Shown here piece by piece: positions 47,669 to 58,648 of a stretch of DNA of 64,000 bases. The stretch is from Rheinheimera sp. SA_1 (GTDB lineage: Bacteria; Pseudomonadota; Gammaproteobacteria; Enterobacterales; Alteromonadaceae): contig NZ_LXWK01000015.1 in the NCBI RefSeq assembly GCF_001669775.1, positions 496,001-560,000 on the forward strand, written 5' to 3'. Position 1 is the stretch's first letter. The number at the start of each line of letters is the position of its first letter. Under the pieces are notes generated by a model that did not search any database, was not told the DNA's origin, and saw nothing but the letters and a program-made list of their open reading frames with translations. Position numbers and translations under genes: made by a program.

Positions 47669-48977
47669 TGTGCTGCTCCTCAGTTAAATTTGTCGCTGCA
47701 GGTCTATTTATCGCTGCGGTTGAATTTGTTGCTACAGCCGCCGATTGGTACACCGGCAAAATCATTTCAAAACGTGCGCCACCGGATTTACCGGTGATAC
47801 AACGAACCTGGCCGTTGTGGGAATGCGCGACAGCCTGAACGACGGCGAGACCGAGGCCGGTGCCGTTGCTGCGCGTAGTAAAAAACGGATCAAAAATTTG
47901 TTGTTGCAAATGCACTGGCACGCCTGGGCCATGGTCTTCCACCGCCAATGTCACCAACTGGCCGTCCATACTTGCGATGGCCGACACTTCAATCCGTGCG
48001 CCGGGGCCTGCATGTTGCAGTGCATTTTGAATAAGGTTACCGACAGCGCCACATAACGCGGAATGATTGCCCAGCACCGGTAAATCCGGCTCCGGTAATT
48101 CAACGACCAGCTCGCCGTCCTGTAACTGCACCATGGCTTCAACCGACAGATGCACTTCACTGAGTAACTGCTGCATTGACAGCCGTTCTACCTGCTTTTC
48201 ACGGCCGGAGCGGGCGAACAGCAGTAAATCGTTTACTTGCTGCTCTAAATCCTGCAGCCGGTTCAGCAATTTATGCTGGAATTGTTGCCGGGACGTCTGG
48301 TCGAGTTTTTGATTGGTCAGGTTTTGAGCGTAGAGCATGGCGCTGGATAACGGCGTACGGATTTGATGCGCCAGGGACGCCATCATTTTGCCAAGGGCAG
48401 ATAATCTTTGTAAGTGGGCAATGCGGCTTTGCAGCTGCCGGGTTTCAGTTAAGTCAGTCAGTACAATGAGTTGACCAGGTTCCGGCTGCAGTGAGGTGAT
48501 CGCCAGTTGCACCCGACGGCCATCATGCAGCGACACTTCCATACCATCATCACTGCGCGGCCGGAAGCTGCGGGTGATCACATCCAGCCAGCGTTGCCCG
48601 GTCAGCGGTTCACCGAGCATCGAAATGGCCACCGGATTGGCTTGTTGCACAAAACCACGCGCATCAAGCACCACCACGCCAGTCGGCAAGACCTGCAATA
48701 AATGTTGTAAGCGGGATAATTCGGCTTGTTCGGCACCAGATTGCGGGTTGGCTGGCTGGGTGCTTTCAAATTGCTCATTGGCTGGTTGCGCACTGACGCA
48801 TTGATCTGAGGCAAGCTTTGATACTTTTGGCCAGGCAATGACGGCAGAGGTATTCAAAGTTACATCTGCCGTCGTAGCAGCCAGAGATCCCAGCATGGAC
48901 AGTTCAAACAACGGCTGATAACTGTCGGCATTGCTGCCTGTCGCAGGCGCTATTACCAGGGTGGCGAAGCTGTTCAT
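47655..48977 (-). CDS. flrB: Flagellar sensor histidine kinase FlrB
   Basis: Kinase partner of FlrC. The 440-residue protein has no membrane span, so it is cytoplasmic. A PAS-like segment (LPTGVVVLDARGFVQQANPV) is followed by the phosphoacceptor helix LAHQIRTPLSSAMLYAQNL and the ATPase domain with N box LIQNALQHA, VEDHGPGVPVHLQQQIFDPF and TGLGLAVVQAVAHSHNG. The N-terminal 100 residues are low-complexity with repeated QPAN/QPANPQ-like pieces. A sigma-54 promoter lies 38 bases before the ATG. Confidence 0.94.
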   Translation of the reverse strand: MNSFATLVIAPATGSNADSYQPLFELSMLGSLAATTADVTLNTSAVIAWPKVSKLASDQCVSAQPANEQFESTQPANPQSGAEQAELSRLQHLLQVLPTGVVVLDARGFVQQANPVAISMLGEPLTGQRWLDVITRSFRPRSDDGMEVSLHDGRRVQLAITSLQPEPGQLIVLTDLTETRQLQSRIAHLQRLSALGKMMASLAHQIRTPLSSAMLYAQNLTNQKLDQTSRQQFQHKLLNRLQDLEQQVNDLLLFARSGREKQVERLSMQQLLSEVHLSVEAMVQLQDGELVVELPEPDLPVLGNHSALCGAVGNLIQNALQHAGPGARIEVSAIASMDGQLVTLAVEDHGPGVPVHLQQQIFDPFFTTRSNGTGLGLAVVQAVAHSHNGQVRCITGKSGGARFEMILPVYQSAAVATNSTAAINRPAATNLTEEQHNAAH

Positions 48978-49014
48978 GGTGATTTCCGTTAGTCTTTAAC
49001 ACTAACGTCAATAA

Positions 49015-49029
49015 GCACAAAGCATGCCA
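49015..49029 (-). promoter_or_regulatory. Sigma-54 promoter of flrBC
   Basis: Minus-strand TGGCAT-N5-GTGC keeps GG-N10-GC and differs from the RpoN consensus at two positions. It closely resembles the fliE promoter. The predicted start is about 49003, giving a leader of about 26 bases. In Vibrio, flrBC is switched on by FlrA with RpoN, and flrA is the next gene upstream. Confidence 0.8.
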
Positions 49030-49073
49030 CACAAAAACTTGTTTTAAATCAGCTAATTAATCTTAACTTTTTA

Positions 49074-49087
49074 GCCAATATTTTGAC
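49074..49087. promoter_or_regulatory. FlrA/FleQ-type enhancer box upstream of flrB
   Basis: GCCA-ATATTT-TGAC on the plus strand (GTCA-N6-TGGC on the minus strand) is a GTCA-N6-TGAC palindrome with one mismatch. It lies exactly 44 bases upstream of the flrB sigma-54 element, the same distance as the box at fliE. Confidence 0.55.
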
Positions 49088-49106
49088 GTTCACCAAATAT
49101 GTCTTG

Positions 49107-50570
49107 TTAATCGGCAACATCCAGATCGTCGCGACCTAAATTATACTTCCGCATTTTCTCGACCAAAGTGGTGCGACGTAAACATAAAATATCCGCAGCT
49201 CTTGCCACCACAAAATCATGACGTTCCAACGCCTGACTGATCAGGGTGATTTCTAAATCAGCCAAAAATTGTTTTAAATCGACACCGTCGTCCGGCAGCA
49301 CGTTAAAAGCACTGTTGTCAGGATGCTGCGCAAAATGCGCGTCGCCTTCGCTGTCGTCTTCATCATTAAATTGGAACAATTCATTGATGGCGTCCCGCTC
49401 CAGCAAGGATTCCGGATAATGCGGCACATAACTATCAACTTCAATATGACGATATTTCAGTGGCAATTCGGCGACATCAATCACCTGATGCGGGAACATA
49501 ATGCCCAGACGCTCGACTAAATTGGCCAGTTCACGCACGTTACCTGGCCAGCCATGTAATTTCAGACTAGCAATCGCCCGCTCAGTAAATTTAATCGAAG
49601 CCTGACCGTGTTGTTCCAGTCGGTGCTGTAATTCTTGCAACAACAACGGTAAATCGTCCGGACGGTCTTTCAGTGCCGGTGTTTCAATTGGAAAAACATT
49701 GAGTCGATAAAATAAATCTTCACGAAAGCGGCCTTCGTTGATCATATCTTCTAACTGACGATGAGTGGCAGCGATGATCCGCACGTCGGCGCGGATCGGC
49801 TGGTTGCCGCCAACCCGCTCGTAAATCCGTTCCTGCAACACCCGCAACAACTTCACCTGCATCGGCAGTGGCATATCGCCAATTTCATCCAGGAATAAGG
49901 TGCCGCCCTGCGCCAGCTCAAACCGGCCTTTACGGGTCGAAATGGCGCCAGTAAAAGCGCCTTTTTCATGACCGAATAACTCACTTTCCAACAACTCAGC
50001 CGGAATAGCGCCACAGTTAATGGGTACAAATGGCCCGTCAGCGCGATGGGATAACACATGAATGTTGCGCGCGACCACTTCTTTACCTGTACCGGAATCG
50101 CCAAGGATCAGCACATTAGCGTCGGTGCGGGCCACTTGCTGGATCAGAAACCGTACTTGTTGCATCTGGGCTGACATACCAACCATCCCGACAAACCGCG
50201 CCTGCGATTCCTGCGCCCGTTGCCCTGGTAATAACCGGTGATATTCCTGACAGTCCCGCAGATGTTGCGTCAACGAAGCATAAGCAAAAGGCTCGCTTAA
50301 TAAACCAACCACATTGGCATGCCGCAATAAAGGTTTCAGCGTCTCGCCGAGCAATAAAAAGGCGGTGGCAGGATGTTGTTCGATAAGCTGTTCGTGTTGC
50401 TGCCCGACCAGGGCTCCCAGCAGCACCACAGCTTTGGGATCAATTGCCAGTTGTGCCAGCAATTGCGTTTCATCAACAATTTGATGCGCTTCAGCGACAA
50501 AATTCAGAATGATACTCAGCCGTTGAGCACGTTGCTCTTGCTGATCAAGAATAAATAATCTGGGGATCAT
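49107..50570 (-). CDS. flrA: Master flagellar regulator FlrA (FleQ-like)
   Basis: Top activator of the polar flagellar cascade, working with sigma-54. The 487-residue protein has an N-terminal receiver-like FleQ domain that lacks a canonical phosphoacceptor aspartate, an AAA+ domain with Walker [16 protein letters not shown], the GAFTGA loop, [21 protein letters not shown] and the arginine-containing [13 protein letters not shown], and a C-terminal helix-turn-helix ([20 protein letters not shown]). In relatives it binds c-di-GMP and is curbed by FlhG. No clear ribosome binding site stands before the ATG, which hints at weak translation. Confidence 0.95.
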   Translation of the reverse strand: MIPRLFILDQQEQRAQRLSIILNFVAEAHQIVDETQLLAQLAIDPKAVVLLGALVGQQHEQLIEQHPATAFLLLGETLKPLLRHANVVGLLSEPFAYASLTQHLRDCQEYHRLLPGQRAQESQARFVGMVGMSAQMQQVRFLIQQVARTDANVLILGDSGTGKEVVARNIHVLSHRADGPFVPINCGAIPAELLESELFGHEKGAFTGAISTRKGRFELAQGGTLFLDEIGDMPLPMQVKLLRVLQERIYERVGGNQPIRADVRIIAATHRQLEDMINEGRFREDLFYRLNVFPIETPALKDRPDDLPLLLQELQHRLEQHGQASIKFTERAIASLKLHGWPGNVRELANLVERLGIMFPHQVIDVAELPLKYRHIEVDSYVPHYPESLLERDAINELFQFNDEDDSEGDAHFAQHPDNSAFNVLPDDGVDLKQFLADLEITLISQALERHDFVVARAADILCLRRTTLVEKMRKYNLGRDDLDVAD

Positions 50571-50633
50571 GGCGCTGGACTTTTTCTTGTGCTTTTAAAG
50601 CATTTTTGCAAAGCCAGCGCTGTCATGCAAGGT

Positions 50634-50677
50634 AAAACGCTAACTTTTTGACGCTACTGTCAAAAAACCAGCGTTTT
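50634..50677. terminator. Nested bidirectional hairpin terminator between flagellin-like gene and flrA
   Basis: Two perfect 8-base stems are nested: AAAACGCT with AGCGTTTT (50634-50641, 50670-50677) outside, and TTTTTGAC with GTCAAAAA (50645-50652, 50659-50666) inside, around a 6-base loop. Both strands end the outer stem in GCGTTTT, so it can stop transcripts from either side. It lies 28 bases past the flagellin-like stop and 63 bases before flrA. Confidence 0.7.
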
Positions 50678-50705
50678 TAAGGGTATCAAATTTACTTTTT
50701 ATCGA

Positions 50706-51503
50706 TTAAGCCAGTAACTGCAACGCTTGCTGTTCCGAAACCCGCCCTTGTGCTGCTACGGCATAAGAGGCTTGTTCACGAATACCAGCCTGCGCCTGTT
50801 CAGTCGAAGCTTTGGCGTAATCCAGGTCCTGAATACGGCTGATCGCTGCTTGTTGATTGACATTCTGCGTACTTAAGTTACGTCCTGCTGAGCTTAACGC
50901 ATTCTGTGTTGCGCCAAGATCGGTGCGGTTGTTATCTATAAGCTGACTGGACTGCCGGATTTTCGACAGTGATTCGGCAGCTTTGGCTGAAGACGACAAA
51001 TCAACGCTAAAAGCGCCGCTATCGGTCAGTTTAGTCTGTAAATCCTGAGTTTTAATATTGATATTGCCACTGCCGGTGGCGATGCCGATATTACTATCCT
51101 GATCAAATAACTTAATACCGCCAAATTCAGTGTTTTTAATCTGGTCCTGAATACCTGCTGTGTAAGCATCTGCTTGTTTTTGCAGCGCCTGACGATCCGA
51201 GCTGGTCAATAAACCATTGCCCGCCTGCACTGCCAGCCGGTCGATTTCATTCAGACCATCGCTGATACCTTGCAAGCCCTGGTCAGCAACCATCGCCAGC
51301 GAAATACCGTCATAAACATTACGCTCGCCCTGCACCGTTGCGCCGTTGATTTGGGTCAGCCGGTTGGCAATTTGCAAACCGGCAGCATCATCGGCAGCAC
51401 TGTTGATGCGCTTGGCGGTTGCCAGTTTTTTTAGCAGATTTTCATTTTCTGAATTGTTCAGTTTTAACAGCGATTCGCTTAAAGATGGGCCACCGATATT
51501 CAT
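50706..51503 (-). CDS. Atypical flagellin-like protein
   Basis: A 265-residue protein of the flagellin family. The N-terminal D0/D1 core has RINSAADDAAGLQIANRLTQ and GISLAMVADQGLQGISDGLN, both classical flagellin sequences, and the C-terminal core has LGATQNALSSAGRNLS, AAISRIQDLDYAKASTEQ and ends QQALQLLA. The first ten residues (MNIGGPSLSE) lack the usual MALxVNTNxxSL start, and the variable middle is short. It may be a minor or specialised flagellin rather than the main filament subunit, or a flagellin-derived secreted protein. It stands alone on the minus strand, divergent from the pseudaminic acid operon. GGAG stands eight bases before the ATG; a GTG one codon earlier is possible. Confidence 0.85.
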   Translation of the reverse strand: MNIGGPSLSESLLKLNNSENENLLKKLATAKRINSAADDAAGLQIANRLTQINGATVQGERNVYDGISLAMVADQGLQGISDGLNEIDRLAVQAGNGLLTSSDRQALQKQADAYTAGIQDQIKNTEFGGIKLFDQDSNIGIATGSGNINIKTQDLQTKLTDSGAFSVDLSSSAKAAESLSKIRQSSQLIDNNRTDLGATQNALSSAGRNLSTQNVNQQAAISRIQDLDYAKASTEQAQAGIREQASYAVAAQGRVSEQQALQLLA

Positions 51504-51529
51504 CACAACTACTCCGACGATGTTGGTTC

Positions 51530-51547
51530 TGGGCTGAGTTTAGCCCA
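51530..51547. repeat. Hairpin in the leader of the flagellin-like gene
   Basis: TGGGCT and AGCCCA form a perfect 6-base stem with a 6-base loop, about 27 bases before the flagellin-like ATG and close to its ribosome binding site. It could affect translation or mRNA life. The same bases contain a TGGGCT-N5-CAGC that only loosely resembles a sigma-54 promoter. Confidence 0.35.
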
Positions 51548-51622
51548 ATCGAGGGTCAAACCAAAGCATTCCCTTGTGCTTTTTTTCGCCAGTTTGATTG
51601 AGATATAAAAGATTAGCGCTAA

Positions 51623-53907
<2,285 letters not shown>

Positions 53908-53912
53908 CCACA

Positions 53913-54653
53913 ATGAAACTTGCCGTGATCCCGGCGCGGGGTGGCAGCAAACGGATCCCGCGTAAAAATATCAAGCTGTTTAATGGCAAACCAATGATTG
54001 CCTGGTCGATTGAAGCGGCATTGCATAGTCAAATGTTTGACCAGGTGCTGGTGTCAACCGACGATCAGGAAATTGCCGAAGTCGCTGCGCAATATGGCGC
54101 AGCAGTGCCATTTATCCGCCCTGCCGCTTTAGCCGATGACCACACCGGCACTTCTGCGGTGGTGCGTCATGCGATTGCTTGGGTCACACAGCAACAATGG
54201 CATGCTGAACAAGGCCCGTTAGATATTATCGCCTGCATTTATGCCACTGCCCCGCTGTTAAGTGCAGAAATTTTGCAACAAGCGATGGCTTTATGGCCGC
54301 AGCAGCCAGAGCTTGATTACATTTTTTCCGGTTGTCGTTTTAGTTTCCCCATTCAACGGGCGTTATATCGCGATACGACAGGCGCCGTTGCTCCGGTACA
54401 ACCGGATGCAATTGGCAAACGCTCGCAGGATTTAACCGAAACCTTTCATGATGCCGGCCAGTTTTATCTGGGCCGGGCGCAAAGTTGGTCAGAAGCCCGG
54501 CCAGTATTTTCGAAGTCATCTTATCTTTTTGAATTACCCCAACATCTGGTGCAGGACATCGATACTGTTGATGACTGGCAACGCGCCGAGTTATTGCACC
54601 AGCTGCTGCTTCAACGAGTATCGCAAAGCGCCAAGCCGCCAAAGGCTGACTGA
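53913..54653 (+). CDS. pseF: Pseudaminic acid cytidylyltransferase PseF
   Basis: Activates pseudaminic acid to CMP-Pse, the donor for glycosylation. The 246-residue protein has the CTP-binding ARGGSKRIPRKNIKLFNGKP, VSTDDQEIAEVA and the later DAGQFYLGRAQSW metal-binding region typical of PseF. It follows pseC by five bases and its stop overlaps the pseG start as TGATG. Confidence 0.94.
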   Translation: MKLAVIPARGGSKRIPRKNIKLFNGKPMIAWSIEAALHSQMFDQVLVSTDDQEIAEVAAQYGAAVPFIRPAALADDHTGTSAVVRHAIAWVTQQQWHAEQGPLDIIACIYATAPLLSAEILQQAMALWPQQPELDYIFSGCRFSFPIQRALYRDTTGAVAPVQPDAIGKRSQDLTETFHDAGQFYLGRAQSWSEARPVFSKSSYLFELPQHLVQDIDTVDDWQRAELLHQLLLQRVSQSAKPPKAD

Positions 54654-55798
54654 TGCAGGTATTGTTTCGGGTTGATGCGTCGCTGTTGATTGGCTCTGGC
54701 CACCTGATGCGCTGCTTAACGCTCGCCCGTGCCATGCGTGAACGCGGCTGGCTAGTGACGTTTTGTTGTCGCGAACACCCTGGTCAGCAAATTCAGTTGA
54801 TAGAAAATCAGGGCTTTGCTTGTCTGGCGTTGCCGTTGTTGGCTGATGCAACTAAAACCCCATCATCCAGCACAGTAAAAGAAGGCGACCGCCAATGGTT
54901 AGGTGCCAGCGAAGCCGAAGACGCTGCCGCTGTCATCGATGCATTACAACAAGCAGCGCTACAACCCGATTTATTGGTGATTGACCATTATGGCCTCGGC
55001 CGATTATTCGAAACGACGTTAAGCCAGCATTGCCGACATATTCTGGTGATTGATGATTTGGCCAACCGACAGCACGACTGCGATTTTTTACTCGATCAAA
55101 ATTTATTACCAGACGCAGCCGAGCGTTACCAAGGTTTGCTGCCAAACACTTGCCAACAATTTATCGGACCGGCTTATGCTCTGCTGCGGCCAGAATTTAC
55201 ACAAGCCGCAACTTCAGAAGCTGCGCAACCCATTGCCCTATCAAAAGATTTCTCGGCAACACCTCATCAATTACTAGTTTTTTTTGGCGGCAGCGATATC
55301 GACAATCTCACTGCATTAGCAATTACTGCTTTACAGCAACTTCAGAATTTGGCCTGGCTGGCCGATATCGTGATTGGTTCAGCCAATCCGCACCTATCGT
55401 TGTTGCAGCAGCTGTGTGAAGGGGACCATCGGCTAACCCTATACGTGCAAACGCCAGGGATGGCACAGCTGATGGCCAAAGCACAGTTGATGATTGGCGG
55501 CGGTGGTGCAACCCACTGGGAACGTTGTGCTATGGCATTACCTGCGCTGGTAGTCAGTCTGGCGCCAAACCAGCAACCGACCAGCGTTTATCTGGCTAAA
55601 CTAGGCGCTTGTATATACTTAGGCAGTAGTTCTGAGCTTAGTAGTGGCAGATTGAGTGACGAAATCGCAAAGCTGCTGACACAACCGGAAAAACTATTGC
55701 AGATGGCCGCAGCCGCTTCGACGTTGGTTGCTCCGGAAGGGGGTTGCCAGCGTCTTTTAAGCGCACTGGCGAAGACGCTGGAACATCAGGCAAACTAA
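54653..55798 (+). CDS. pseG: UDP-2,4-diacetamido-2,4,6-trideoxy-altropyranose hydrolase PseG
   Basis: Removes UDP from the diacetamido sugar to give free 6-deoxy-AltdiNAc. The 381-residue GT-B-like protein starts FRVDASLLIGSGHLMRCLTL with the catalytic His in GSGHLMRC, has VIDHYGLG, IDDLANRQHDCDFLLDQN and the C-terminal IGGGGATHWERCAM. It is somewhat longer than typical PseG, with an insertion around residues 65-90. Confidence 0.93.
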   Translation: MQVLFRVDASLLIGSGHLMRCLTLARAMRERGWLVTFCCREHPGQQIQLIENQGFACLALPLLADATKTPSSSTVKEGDRQWLGASEAEDAAAVIDALQQAALQPDLLVIDHYGLGRLFETTLSQHCRHILVIDDLANRQHDCDFLLDQNLLPDAAERYQGLLPNTCQQFIGPAYALLRPEFTQAATSEAAQPIALSKDFSATPHQLLVFFGGSDIDNLTALAITALQQLQNLAWLADIVIGSANPHLSLLQQLCEGDHRLTLYVQTPGMAQLMAKAQLMIGGGGATHWERCAMALPALVVSLAPNQQPTSVYLAKLGACIYLGSSSELSSGRLSDEIAKLLTQPEKLLQMAAAASTLVAPEGGCQRLLSALAKTLEHQAN

Positions 55799-55898
55799 CC
55801 ATCAGCGATTAAATAGCAAAAACTTTGTCACAGCTGCAAAACAGCTTCGATCCGGTTCGAATGAAAACCGCAGGATCCACAACTAAGAGTGAAGTTAT

Positions 55899-56957
55899 AT
55901 GGCAGTAACCACAATCCAACTGGGTAATGTTCAGGTAGGCGCCACGCACCGGCCTTTGATCATCGCCGAATTGTCCGGCAATCATGATCAATCGCTGGAT
56001 AAAGCCTTAGCTATGGTGGACGCCGCTGCTGCTGCTGGCGCCCAGGCGATTAAACTGCAAACTTACACTGCAGACACCATGACGCTGGATATCGACAGCG
56101 GTGAATTCTTTATCGATAATCCGGACAGCCTCTGGGCCGGTACTTCATTGTACAAACTCTATCAAATTGCCCACACGCCGTGGGATTGGCATCAGGCCAT
56201 CTTTGAGCGCGCAAAAAGCCACGGCATGCTGGCGTTTAGCACCCCTTTTGATTTAACCGCGGTCGACTTTTTAGAGTCGCTCAACGTGCCTTGCTACAAA
56301 ATCGCCTCTTTTGAAAATACTGATCATGCATTATTGGCGGCGGTGGCAAAAACCGGTAAACCGGTGATTATGTCCACCGGCATGGCCAGCATTGCCGAGC
56401 TCGCTGATGCAGTGGATGTGTTAAAACGCCACGGCTGTACTCAGTTGATTTTGCTCAAATGCACCAGCAATTATCCGGCACGACCGGTTGATGCCAACCT
56501 TTTGACCATCCCCCATCTGGCACAGTTATTTGATTGTCAGGCAGGGCTCTCCGACCACACCACTGGCATTGGCGTGTCGATCGCAGCCGTGGCACTTGGC
56601 GCCACCGTCATCGAAAAACACTTTGTGCTGGATCGCAGTGAAGGTGGTGTGGATGCAGAGTTTTCGCTGGAACCGTTTGAGATGAAACAGTTGGTTGACG
56701 AAACCGAACGCGCGTGGACTGCCCTTGGCAAGGTCCATTATGGCGTGACTGACAAAGAAATTGCTTCGCGTAAACACCGGCGCTCCTTGTATATCAGTGC
56801 AGATTTAGCCGCCGGTACTGTGCTCACCGCCGAAAATTTACGCGCTATTCGTCCGGGGTTAGGATTGGCGCCCAAATATCTGGAACTGGTGCTGGGACGG
56901 CAAGTGAAAGCCGATGTCAAACGAGGCACTGCGTTGAGCTGGGATTTGTTGCTTTGA
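55899..56957 (+). CDS. pseI: Pseudaminic acid synthase PseI
   Basis: Condenses 6-deoxy-AltdiNAc with phosphoenolpyruvate to form pseudaminic acid. The 352-residue protein has the NeuB-type barrel (IIAELSGNHDQSLDKALAMV, AIKLQTYTADTMTLD, KCTSNYPA, GLSDHTTGIGVSIAAVALG, EKHFVLDR) and a C-terminal antifreeze-like SAF domain (SLYISADLAAGTVLTAENLR). The NSLWAGTSLYKLY-like stretch points to PseI rather than NeuB. A 100-base gap separates it from pseG, the largest inside this operon. Confidence 0.95.
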   Translation: MAVTTIQLGNVQVGATHRPLIIAELSGNHDQSLDKALAMVDAAAAAGAQAIKLQTYTADTMTLDIDSGEFFIDNPDSLWAGTSLYKLYQIAHTPWDWHQAIFERAKSHGMLAFSTPFDLTAVDFLESLNVPCYKIASFENTDHALLAAVAKTGKPVIMSTGMASIAELADAVDVLKRHGCTQLILLKCTSNYPARPVDANLLTIPHLAQLFDCQAGLSDHTTGIGVSIAAVALGATVIEKHFVLDRSEGGVDAEFSLEPFEMKQLVDETERAWTALGKVHYGVTDKEIASRKHRRSLYISADLAAGTVLTAENLRAIRPGLGLAPKYLELVLGRQVKADVKRGTALSWDLLL

Positions 56958-57583
56958 GTGCTGCTAATCCTCAAAACACATCAGCCGATAGTATGTGGCA
57001 TCAGCAAAACATCTGCGAATTCTCCGTCGAGTTGCGGCCCCTGCAACGCCAACAACTTGAATTACTGCGCCAATGGCGCAACGATCCGGTCATTGCCGCG
57101 CCGATGTTGCAGCAACAACTGATTAGCGCAGAAATGCAGCAACAATGGTTTACGCGAATTCAACACGACAAACATCAAGCGCAATTTGTGATTTATTACA
57201 AAGACGAAGCAATTGGCGCCTGCAATTTAAAAAGTAACGATGGTTTGGAGCTTGGAAAGTGTGAAACTATCGAATCAGGCTTTTATCTGGCGCATCCGCG
57301 GTTTCGTGGCACCTTGCTGGCATTTTTCCCAGCGCTGGCGCTGAATCAGTATTGCTTTGGACGACTTAACTGTAAGACACTATTGGCACAAGTGAAACTA
57401 AGTAATAATGCCGCTTTGCGCTTTAATGAAAAACTCGGTTATCAGCGCCAGCCAGACAATGTCACAGTACAGACTGGCAGCGAATTAACTGGCTTTGAGC
57501 AGGTTGAGCTGGCCGTATTCACACTGAATAATGAAAATCATCTAAAAGCAGCGGCAACTTTTGCCCATTTTATCCGGAATTAA
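56954..57583 (+). CDS. pseH: PseH-like GNAT N-acyltransferase
   Basis: Expected to N-acetylate the C4 amine of the PseC product. The 209-residue GNAT protein has LRPLQRQQLELLRQWRNDP near the N-terminus, IESGFYLAHPRFRGTLLAFF, and NNAALRFNEKLGYQRQ near residue 155. The start is TTG (56954-56956), which overlaps the pseI stop as TTGA; an in-frame ATG at 56993 has no ribosome binding site. It is directly followed, one base later, by a carrier protein gene, so the acyl donor may be an acyl-ACP or the acyl group may not be acetyl; this is inference. Confidence 0.85.
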   Translation: MSAANPQNTSADSMWHQQNICEFSVELRPLQRQQLELLRQWRNDPVIAAPMLQQQLISAEMQQQWFTRIQHDKHQAQFVIYYKDEAIGACNLKSNDGLELGKCETIESGFYLAHPRFRGTLLAFFPALALNQYCFGRLNCKTLLAQVKLSNNAALRFNEKLGYQRQPDNVTVQTGSELTGFEQVELAVFTLNNENHLKAAATFAHFIRN

Positions 57584-57584
57584 T

Positions 57585-57887
57585 ATGACAGCAGCCAATC
57601 ATACCGACCTTCAAATCAGCAATACCGGCCGCTTAAAACATGCTTTCGCCACGGCGCTGGCGATTGATGTGGCGCGCATTAGTGATGATTTAGCCTATAA
57701 CAGCATCGCCGAATGGGATTCGACCGCCCATATGCTGCTGATTGCCGAACTGGAAAATTGTTTTAATCTGATGCTGGATACCGACGATATTATCGATATG
57801 AGCTCGGTGCAGATGGCCAAAACCATTCTGAGCAAACACGGTGTAGTGTTTGAGCATATCACCACTGATCACGCGGGTTCTGATTGA
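57585..57887 (+). CDS. Acyl carrier protein
   Basis: A 100-residue phosphopantetheine carrier. Ser46 in EWDSTAHMLLIAELE is the attachment site (DST in place of the usual DSL), followed by the acidic helix LDTDDIIDMSSVQMAKTIL. It is not the housekeeping AcpP (no fab neighbours) and lies between pseH and an SDR gene, whose ATG overlaps its stop as TGATG. It probably carries the acyl intermediate made by the ligase at 58645 and acted on by the SDR and LuxE/LuxC homologues. Confidence 0.9.
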   Translation: MTAANHTDLQISNTGRLKHAFATALAIDVARISDDLAYNSIAEWDSTAHMLLIAELENCFNLMLDTDDIIDMSSVQMAKTILSKHGVVFEHITTDHAGSD

Positions 57888-58648
57888 TGGGTTCAACAGC
57901 CGCATCCGACATTGATACGCCAGTAAGCCTAATCACCGGCGCCAGCCGTGGCATTGGCGCGGCAGTGGCACTGCGGTTGGCGGCGTCAGGCCATCATTTG
58001 CTTTTAACCGCCCGCAATGAACTTGGATTAACCGTCATCGCTGAACAATGCCGACAGGCTGGTGCAGCTTCAGCAACCGTCCTGCCATGCGACTTAACTG
58101 ATCAAGCCGCAGTGCTGCAAGTGTTTAATCAAATCAAACAACAACATCAACGACTAGATCATCTGATCAATGCCGCTGGCATGATGCAAGACAGCATGCT
58201 GGGCATGACCAGGCTCGCTGATCTACAGGCGTTATTTTCACTGAATGTCGCGGCCAGTTATCAATGTTGTCAGCTGGCTGCACGGCTGATGTCCCGGCAA
58301 AAATCGGGAAATATCGTCAATTTAGCATCGAAAGTTGGCGAAAGCGGCGCTATCGGCCAATCTGCCTATGCTGCCAGTAAAGCGGCGGTGTCGGGTTTGA
58401 CCAAAGCATTGGCCAAAGAGCTGGGGGCACTCGGTATTCGGGTCAATGCCGTTGCGCCTGGTTTTATTGAAACTGACCTCACCGCCCATTATAGCGCTCT
58501 AAAAAAACAACAACTTTGCCAGCAAATCAGTCTTGGCCGCACCGGTCAGGCCGATGAAGTCGCCGCTTTGGTGCAGTTTTTATGTTCGAACGATGCCAAA
58601 TATATCAGCGGCCAAATCATCGCGATTGATGGTGGTTTTAGCTTATGA
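57887..58648 (+). CDS. FabG-like SDR oxidoreductase
   Basis: Classical short-chain dehydrogenase of 253 residues with TGASRGIGAAVALRL near residue 18, the active-site tetrad Asn120, Ser148, Tyr161 and Lys165 (SLNVA, NLASKVG, YAASK), NAVAPGFIETDL and a C-terminal GGFSL end. The close match to 3-oxoacyl-ACP reductases and the neighbouring carrier gene suggest it reduces a keto group on an acyl-ACP, but substrates of such SDRs are hard to predict. It overlaps the next gene by four bases. Confidence 0.9.
   Translation: MGSTAASDIDTPVSLITGASRGIGAAVALRLAASGHHLLLTARNELGLTVIAEQCRQAGAASATVLPCDLTDQAAVLQVFNQIKQQHQRLDHLINAAGMMQDSMLGMTRLADLQALFSLNVAASYQCCQLAARLMSRQKSGNIVNLASKVGESGAIGQSAYAASKAAVSGLTKALAKELGALGIRVNAVAPGFIETDLTAHYSALKKQQLCQQISLGRTGQADEVAALVQFLCSNDAKYISGQIIAIDGGFSL

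Noticed and set aside
55799-55898. Terminator in the gap between pseG and pseI
   Set aside because: AGCTG-CAAAA-CAGCT can form a short hairpin but no T run follows, so the operon is probably continuous.
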